DNA from: Candidatus Solincola jinzensis | Lineage (GTDB): Bacteria > Actinomycetota > Geothermincolia > Geothermincolales > RBG-13-55-18 | Length of the DNA: 10,758 nucleotides | NCBI GenBank assembly: GCA_015711875.1 | Contig: JACVJG010000054.1 | Coordinates: 1-10,758 of the forward strand | Reading direction: 5' to 3' | Shown here: positions 6,699-10,758 of the stretch, in pieces | Layout of the letters: the number at the start of each line of letters is the position of its first letter | Position numbering within the stretch: position 1 is the stretch's first letter | Notes under the pieces: generated by a model | Seen by the model: only the letters and a program-made list of their open reading frames with translations | What the model was told of the DNA's origin: nothing | Databases searched by the model: none | Program-made: the position numbers and the translations under genes

Positions 6699-7778
6699 TT
6701 GTCCGAGGTGTTTTTCGCGAATATGCGTTGCAGGCCCCATCGCGGCATGGTGGCGAAACTGGGGGAACTGGCCTCTCGCCTGGGCATGGACGAAGTGGTG
6801 AGGCGAAGGGACCTGGTTGCCATAAAAACCCATTTCGGAGAGGCGGGAAGCACCGCCTTCGTGCCCGTGGTGTACCTGCGCAAGCTGGTGGAGGCGGTGA
6901 AGGAGGCGGGAGGCAAGCCTTTCGTGACCGACGCGGGGACCTTGTATGTGGGCAGCAGGTCCAACGCCGTCAGCCACCTCCTGACCGCCTCGGCCCACGG
7001 CTTCACCCAGGAGTCGCTGGGTGCCCCCGTGATCATCGCCGATGGCCTCAAGGGTCACGACTTCGAGGAGGTGGAGGTGGAGGGGAAACACCTGCAGCGG
7101 GTGAAGATCGCCTCCGCCGCCGTGCACGCCGACGCCCTGGTGGTGGTATCCCACCTCACCGGACACGAGCTCACGGGCTTCGGGTGCGCCATCAAGAACG
7201 TGGGCATGGGTCTGGGCAGCCGGGGAGGCAAACAGCAGATGCATTCCGACATCAAGCCCGAGGTCAACACGGATAGATGCACCGCCTGCGGGCAGTGCAT
7301 ACGCTGGTGCCCGGCGGGCGCCATTTCCCTGGCTGGGAAGGGCGAGGAGAGGAAGGCGGTGATCGACCACGAGCTGTGCATCGGGTGCGGCGAATGCACG
7401 GTGATGTGCTTTGAGGGCGCCATCGCCGCCCGCCTGGTGACCGACCTGGGCGTGGCCCAGCGCAAGATAGTCGAATACGCCATGGGGGCCTTGAAGGGAA
7501 AGGAAGGGAAGTGCGCCTTTTTCAACTTCCTCATGCGCGTCACACCCGCCTGTGACTGCTGGGATTTCAGCGACGCCCCCGTTGTGGAGGACATCGGCAT
7601 CCTGGCCGGGCGTGACATCGTGGCTGTGGATCAGGCGAGTATGGACCTGGTCAACGAGAAGGCGGGCAGGGACGTCTTCGGTGAGATGTTCCCCCAGGTC
7701 AAGTGGCGGGACCAGCTCGCCTACGCCGAGGAGATGGGTTTGGGCAGCAGAAAGTACGAGCTGGTGCCCATCGATTAG
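6699..7778 (+). CDS. DUF362 protein with two-[4Fe-4S] ferredoxin domain
   Basis: A 359-residue soluble iron-sulfur protein. Residues ~1-185 and ~275-320 match the DUF362 pattern (VAIKTHFGEAGSTAF, FVTDAGTLYVG, HLTGHELTGFGCAIKNVGMG, and the late DIVAVDQASMDLVNE). A bacterial ferredoxin insert gives two cluster motifs: Cys194-X2-Cys197-X2-Cys200-X3-Cys204-Pro and Cys227-X2-Cys230-X2-Cys233-X3-Cys237. Further cysteines at 163, 272, 285 and 287 might bind another centre. The family occurs widely in anaerobes as an uncharacterised Fe-S protein; an electron-transfer or metal-centre role is the reasonable guess. The start is TTG at 6699 with AAGGAGG seven bases upstream; the ATG at 6723 would remove the first strand. 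It is monocistronic with its own promoter region, and its stop lies six bases from the convergent SDR stop. Confidence 0.93.
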   Translation: MSEVFFANMRCRPHRGMVAKLGELASRLGMDEVVRRRDLVAIKTHFGEAGSTAFVPVVYLRKLVEAVKEAGGKPFVTDAGTLYVGSRSNAVSHLLTASAHGFTQESLGAPVIIADGLKGHDFEEVEVEGKHLQRVKIASAAVHADALVVVSHLTGHELTGFGCAIKNVGMGLGSRGGKQQMHSDIKPEVNTDRCTACGQCIRWCPAGAISLAGKGEERKAVIDHELCIGCGECTVMCFEGAIAARLVTDLGVAQRKIVEYAMGALKGKEGKCAFFNFLMRVTPACDCWDFSDAPVVEDIGILAGRDIVAVDQASMDLVNEKAGRDVFGEMFPQVKWRDQLAYAEEMGLGSRKYELVPID

Positions 7779-7784
7779 CTGTCT

Positions 7785-8552
7785 TCACCAGCAGGACCAG
7801 CCGCCGTCCACGGCCAAAACCGCGCCGGTGATATAGGAGGCGGCATCCGAGGCCAGGAACACCGCGGCGGCGGCGATCTCTTCCAGCTTTCCCGTGCGGC
7901 CCATGGGGATGAGGGAGAGGACCCGCTCGCCCTCCCGTGGGTGCTCCAGGAGGCGCTCGGTCATATCGGTGGCCACGAATCCCGGGCAGAGGGCGTTGAC
8001 CCTGATGTTGAAGGGCGCCAGTTCCAGGGCCATGGTGCGGGTAAGTTGGACCACCGCTCCTTTACTGGCGGTGTAGGCGCTGCACTTGTATAATGCCTTC
8101 AAGCCCGCAACCGAGGCGACGTTGATTATGCACCCCTTGCCCTGTTCCTTCATCACCGGGATCACGCGCTGCGAGCAGAGGAAGACCCCTTTTACGTTGA
8201 CCTCCATGATGAGGTCGTAGTCCTCCTCCCTGACCTTCTCCATGCGGGCGTAGCTGGGGTTGAGGCCGGCGTTGTTGACCATGATGTCAAGCCGCCCGAA
8301 CCTGTCCAGCACCGCGCTCACCATGGCGTCGACGTCCGCCGCCCTGCTTACGTCAACGCAAATCCCCAGCGCCCGGCATCCCAAATCCTCGATCTCCGCC
8401 GCGGTGGCGGAGAACTGGGCCTCGGTGCGCGAGAAGACCGCCACATCCGCCCCAGCGCGGGCCAGCGCCAGGGCGATGGCCTTGCCTATGCCGCGTCCCG
8501 CGCCGCTCACCACCGCCACCTTGCCGCTAAGGTCAAAAGGGTTGTCTTTCAT
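7785..8552 (-). CDS. Short-chain dehydrogenase/reductase, FabG-like
   Basis: A 255-residue classical SDR, cytoplasmic, predicted NAD(P)-dependent oxidoreductase. The dinucleotide motif SGAGRGIG is at residues 16-23, NNAG at 93-96, active-site Asn119, Ser147, Tyr160 and Lys164 (YTASK), PG at 190-191, and the C-terminal ITGAVLAVDGGWSCW. Ser41-Arg42 after the second strand favours NADP(H). It resembles 3-oxoacyl-ACP reductase and 2-deoxygluconate or glucose dehydrogenase-type SDRs; the substrate cannot be assigned. Start choice: ATG at 8552 has GAGGAG six bases upstream, whereas the ATG at 8558 directly abuts it. A longer in-frame start at 8666 would add a 38-residue Cys/His-rich leader not expected of the family. 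It converges on the DUF362 gene and is divergent from the dtxR-feoB operon. No acyl carrier or fatty-acid genes are adjacent. Confidence 0.93.
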   Translation of the reverse strand: MKDNPFDLSGKVAVVSGAGRGIGKAIALALARAGADVAVFSRTEAQFSATAAEIEDLGCRALGICVDVSRAADVDAMVSAVLDRFGRLDIMVNNAGLNPSYARMEKVREEDYDLIMEVNVKGVFLCSQRVIPVMKEQGKGCIINVASVAGLKALYKCSAYTASKGAVVQLTRTMALELAPFNIRVNALCPGFVATDMTERLLEHPREGERVLSLIPMGRTGKLEEIAAAAVFLASDAASYITGAVLAVDGGWSCW

Positions 8553-8689
8553 GCTCATCTCCTCATTGCCGCCGAAAAGACCGCTCCATACCGCGTCATC
8601 TTCATGGCAATACCCTACCAGATTTACCCCGAAGTTTGAGCAAGCGGCATGGTGTGATGTGCGCATGCTTATCTAAAGCCGATGATTTG

Positions 8690-8749
8690 TGCAATGAATA
8701 TACATAATTCGATATATCAATCCGCCGAAGAGTTGTTTATGCTTTAATG
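8690..8749. promoter_or_regulatory. AT-rich divergent promoter region
   Basis: A marked AT-rich island in a GC-rich window, between the SDR (minus) and dtxR (plus). It contains CATAAT (8703-8708), the palindrome GATATATC (8711-8718) and TTTAAT (8743-8748). I could not pair any -10 with a good -35 at 16-18 bases on either strand, so the exact promoters are left open. Confidence 0.4.
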
Positions 8750-8768
8750 TTTGGTAAGTCTAACTGAG
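8750..8768. promoter_or_regulatory. IdeR/DtxR-like iron box
   Basis: Against the known IdeR/DtxR consensus TWAGGTWAGSCTWACCTWA this 19-mer matches 14 positions, including the whole core GGTAAG-N-CTAAC (8753-8764). It lies 30 bases before the chosen dtxR start, just after AT-rich -10-like words (TATGCT 8739-8744, TTTAAT 8743-8748), a suitable place to block transcription. Binding by the adjacent DtxR-family protein in the presence of Fe(II), repressing its own gene and feoB, is inferred. Confidence 0.6.
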
Positions 8769-8797
8769 AGGCGTCGGGATCCCGGGGAGTGAGGCAG

Positions 8798-9625
8798 ATG
8801 ATCACCGAGAAGATGGAGGAGTACTTGGAGGCGCTCTTCAAGCTGAGCTGCGAGGAGGCACCCCTCACACCCACCCGGCTCGCGGAGTATCTGCGGGTGA
8901 CCCCGCCCACGGTGCTGGATATGTTGCGCCGCCTGGAGGCGGAGGGGTACGTGCGTTACGCCGACGCGGCCGCGGGCCAGGCCAGGGGCCGGGGGGCGAA
9001 GGGCGGAGAGAAAGGGCGTGGCGCGGAGGCGCCCGCATCCCCCGCCAAGGGGCAGGCAGGCGGGCCGTCCAGGGGTCAGGGGCGCGCCAGGCGCGAGATC
9101 TCCCTCACCACCAAGGGGCAGCGCGCGGCGCGCACCCTGGTAAGGCGCCATCGCCTCTCGGAGCGTTTCCTCACCGACGTGTTGGGCCTGGATTGGGAGT
9201 CGGCGCATCGCGAAGCCTGCAGGCTGGAGCACGTCCTCTCCCCGGAGGTGGAGGAGAAGCTTGCGGAGATGCTCGGCAACCCGGTGACCTGTCCCCACGG
9301 ATACCCCATCCCCGACGAGAACGGGCACATCGAGGAGGAGGAGATAAAGCCCCTGTGCGATTTCTGCGTCGACGAGAAGGGCTGCATCGCCCGCGTCGAG
9401 GAGGAGGACCCGCAGCTCCTGCAGTACCTGGCTTCCCTAGGCCTTCTGCCTGAAACGGACATCGAGGTCAAGGACGTCGCCCCCTTCGGCGGTCCCCTGC
9501 TGGTGAAGGTGGGCGATACGCAGTACGCCCTGGGCAGGGAGGTGGCCTCCAAGATATGGACGCGCAAGGGGCCGACAAAGGGCAGGCGCGGCAGGGGGTG
9601 GAAAGGAGAAAAGCCTCCGCGATGA
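8798..9625 (+). CDS. DtxR-family iron-dependent regulator with FeoA-like domain and wing insertion
   Basis: A 275-residue metal-dependent repressor. The helix-turn-helix spans residues 1-54 (LAEYLRVTPPTVLDMLRRLEAEGYV). The metal-binding and dimerisation domain spans ~108-172, and an SH3/FeoA-like domain ~205-253. Aligned with DtxR, metal ligands are conserved: Glu8 (M10 place), His118 (H79), Glu122 (E83), His137 (H98), Cys141 (C102), Glu144 (E105) and His145 (H106). Cys rather than Glu at the C102 position favours Fe(II) over Mn(II), in line with feoB downstream. Oddities: ~40 extra residues rich in Gly, Ala, Arg and Lys at 55-98 inside the wing; Cys187-X2-Cys190-X5-Cys196 before the FeoA-like domain; and a basic C-tail (254-275). 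The ATG at 8798 has GGGGAG eight bases upstream; GTG at 8789 is an alternative. Its stop overlaps the feoB start. Confidence 0.92.
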   Translation: MITEKMEEYLEALFKLSCEEAPLTPTRLAEYLRVTPPTVLDMLRRLEAEGYVRYADAAAGQARGRGAKGGEKGRGAEAPASPAKGQAGGPSRGQGRARREISLTTKGQRAARTLVRRHRLSERFLTDVLGLDWESAHREACRLEHVLSPEVEEKLAEMLGNPVTCPHGYPIPDENGHIEEEEIKPLCDFCVDEKGCIARVEEEDPQLLQYLASLGLLPETDIEVKDVAPFGGPLLVKVGDTQYALGREVASKIWTRKGPTKGRRGRGWKGEKPPR

Positions 9626-10758
9626 TGGACAAACCCCTGGAGCAGCTCGAGAAGATACGCGATAAGGTAGGGTACGTCTTCGCCCTGGCGGGAAACCCCA
9701 ACGTGGGAAAATCCACCATCTTCAACCGCATCACCGGCATGGGCGTCATGACCGCCAACTATCCCGGCATGACGGTGGAGCTCAACCTGGCGGTCACGGA
9801 GATGGACGGCCGCCGCATCGGCATCGTGGACCTGCCCGGCACCTATGCCCTGGGCGCGGTATCCGAGGACCAACTGGTGGCCCGGCGGGGGGTGCTGCAG
9901 GGAAGGCCCGACGTGGTGATCGTCATCCTGGACGCCAACAACCTCGCGCGCAATCTCTACCTGCTGCTGCAGTTCCTGGACCTGGGGTGCCCGGCGGTCG
10001 CCGCCCTCAACCTCGTGGACCAGGCGGAGCGCTCCGGTATCCACACTAACGTGGAGTTGCTCTCGGAGTTCCTCGGGGTCCCGGTGGTCCCCACCGTGGG
10101 CATAAGGGGAGACGGGCTGGACGAGCTCATGCACCAGGCGCTCTCCGTGGCCGAGCGCCGCGAGGAATACCCCGTCATCCCCTTCTCGTACGCCACGGAC
10201 ATCGAGTCGCGCATACGCAGGCTGGCGAGGCGCATCGAGAGGAAGATGGAGAGGCTGCCGTACGGCCTATCTCCCCGCGCCCTGGCCATCCTGCTGCTGG
10301 AGGAGGACGAGGAGTTCCTGGAGGAGCTCAAGGGCGACGAGAGCGGCGCGGAGGTCATCGCCTACGCCCGGTCCGTCGCCAGGGAGATAGAGAAGGAGCA
10401 CGGAGAGAAGGCCGCCCTGATCCTGGCCAGGGAGCGCCACGGCATCGCCGGGAGCATCGCCGCCAACGTGCAGGAGCGCAGGGCGCAGGAAAAGCCGCGC
10501 TGGGGGGAGAGGCTATGGGGGTACACCACCTCCTTCAAAAGCGGCCTGCCCATTGCCGCGACGGCCATGGGGCTGGTCTTCCTGGCGCTCTTCTGGGGAG
10601 GAGGGGAGCTGGCCTCGCTGTTTAACAGGTTCTGGGAGGCGATGGTTGGCGGGCCCGCGCAGAGGTGGATAGAGTCCCTCCTGGGCACGGGGGCCTGGGC
10701 GCGCTCGCTGGTATGGGCGGTTGACGGCCTGGGGGCGGTGCTGGAGATAGCCCTCCCC
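9622..10758 (+). CDS. feoB: Ferrous iron transporter FeoB (3' end outside window)
   Basis: The first 379 codons of FeoB, the GTPase-containing inner-membrane Fe(II) importer; the frame is still open at the window edge, so this is a window cut and not a truncated gene. The G domain has G1 GNPNVGKST (24-32), G2 Thr51 in NYPGMTVE, G3 DLPGTYAL (70-77), G4 NLVD (130-133) and a G5-like TVGIRGDG (158-165). Residues ~185-300 form a helical linker, including PYGLSPRALAILLLEEDEE, which matches the usual LPPRWLAIKLLEGD region. The first membrane helix is about 307-329, and another begins near 363. The ATG at 9622 overlaps the dtxR stop as ATGA, with AAAGGAG 13 bases upstream, so translation is probably coupled to dtxR. 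No separate feoA lies between them. Repression by iron through the upstream box is expected. Confidence 0.93.
   Translation, partial: MMDKPLEQLEKIRDKVGYVFALAGNPNVGKSTIFNRITGMGVMTANYPGMTVELNLAVTEMDGRRIGIVDLPGTYALGAVSEDQLVARRGVLQGRPDVVIVILDANNLARNLYLLLQFLDLGCPAVAALNLVDQAERSGIHTNVELLSEFLGVPVVPTVGIRGDGLDELMHQALSVAERREEYPVIPFSYATDIESRIRRLARRIERKMERLPYGLSPRALAILLLEEDEEFLEELKGDESGAEVIAYARSVAREIEKEHGEKAALILARERHGIAGSIAANVQERRAQEKPRWGERLWGYTTSFKSGLPIAATAMGLVFLALFWGGGELASLFNRFWEAMVGGPAQRWIESLLGTGAWARSLVWAVDGLGAVLEIALP

Noticed and set aside
8553..8666. Upstream extension of the SDR to an ATG at 8666
   Set aside because: The extra 38 residues are not SDR-like, and the ATG at 8552 has a well-placed GAGGAG. 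The stretch is better read as a 5' leader.
9076..10134. Minus-strand open frame (352 codons) opposite dtxR and feoB
   Set aside because: It spans the opposite strand of two well-recognised genes and has low-complexity His/Val/Ser-rich translation without motifs.
9622..10758. FeoB as a truncated or broken gene
   Set aside because: The frame is uninterrupted to the last base of the window, so the missing end is due to the window boundary.
1..10758. tRNA, rRNA, CRISPR array or insertion sequence
   Set aside because: No tRNA-like TTCGANTC arms with paired stems, no regularly spaced repeat array, no transposase and no terminal inverted repeats were found by reading.

Overview
This is a GC-rich bacterial chromosomal window with dense coding on both strands. 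Several starts are TTG codons behind strong Shine-Dalgarno sequences. The gene content (PadR regulator with an MFS exporter, an iron-type DtxR regulator with FeoB, a DUF362/ferredoxin protein, an SDR and a large HEAT protein) and the codon bias would suit a deep-branching actinobacterium-like or other high-GC anaerobe or facultative organism. No marker gene is present, so this placement is only an inference. I see no rRNA, tRNA, CRISPR array, transposase or phage gene.

Left part (1-3559): the first ~415 bases hold no gene I can support. A minus-strand alpha/beta hydrolase follows (416-1216), best started at a TTG with a good ribosome binding site. A ~455-base divergent spacer carries a sigma70-type promoter overlapped by two interlocking ATATCG-N5-CGATAT palindromes. 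This promoter drives a PadR-family repressor (1672-2007). A weak, translationally coupled small frame (2004-2303) separates padR from an MFS transporter (2333-3559). PadR probably represses itself and perhaps the transporter.

Middle part (3629-6698): an 818-residue HEAT-repeat protein of unknown function, then ~610 bases without a convincing gene. That gap holds a 32-bp direct repeat (30/32 identical) and the promoter region of the next gene.

Right part (6699-10758): a DUF362 protein with a two-[4Fe-4S] ferredoxin domain converges, with a 6-base gap, on a minus-strand SDR oxidoreductase. A divergent AT-rich spacer with an IdeR/DtxR-like iron box precedes an operon of a DtxR-family regulator and FeoB, overlapping at ATGA. 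FeoB runs off the window. The regulator keeps the iron-type metal ligands (including the Cys), carries a ~40-residue Gly/Ala/Arg/Lys-rich insertion in its DNA-binding wing, has a C-X2-C-X5-C motif ahead of its FeoA/SH3-like domain and ends in a basic tail. This unusual regulator is the most interesting item in the window: it looks like an iron sensor and FeoA-like module fused in one chain and co-translated with FeoB.
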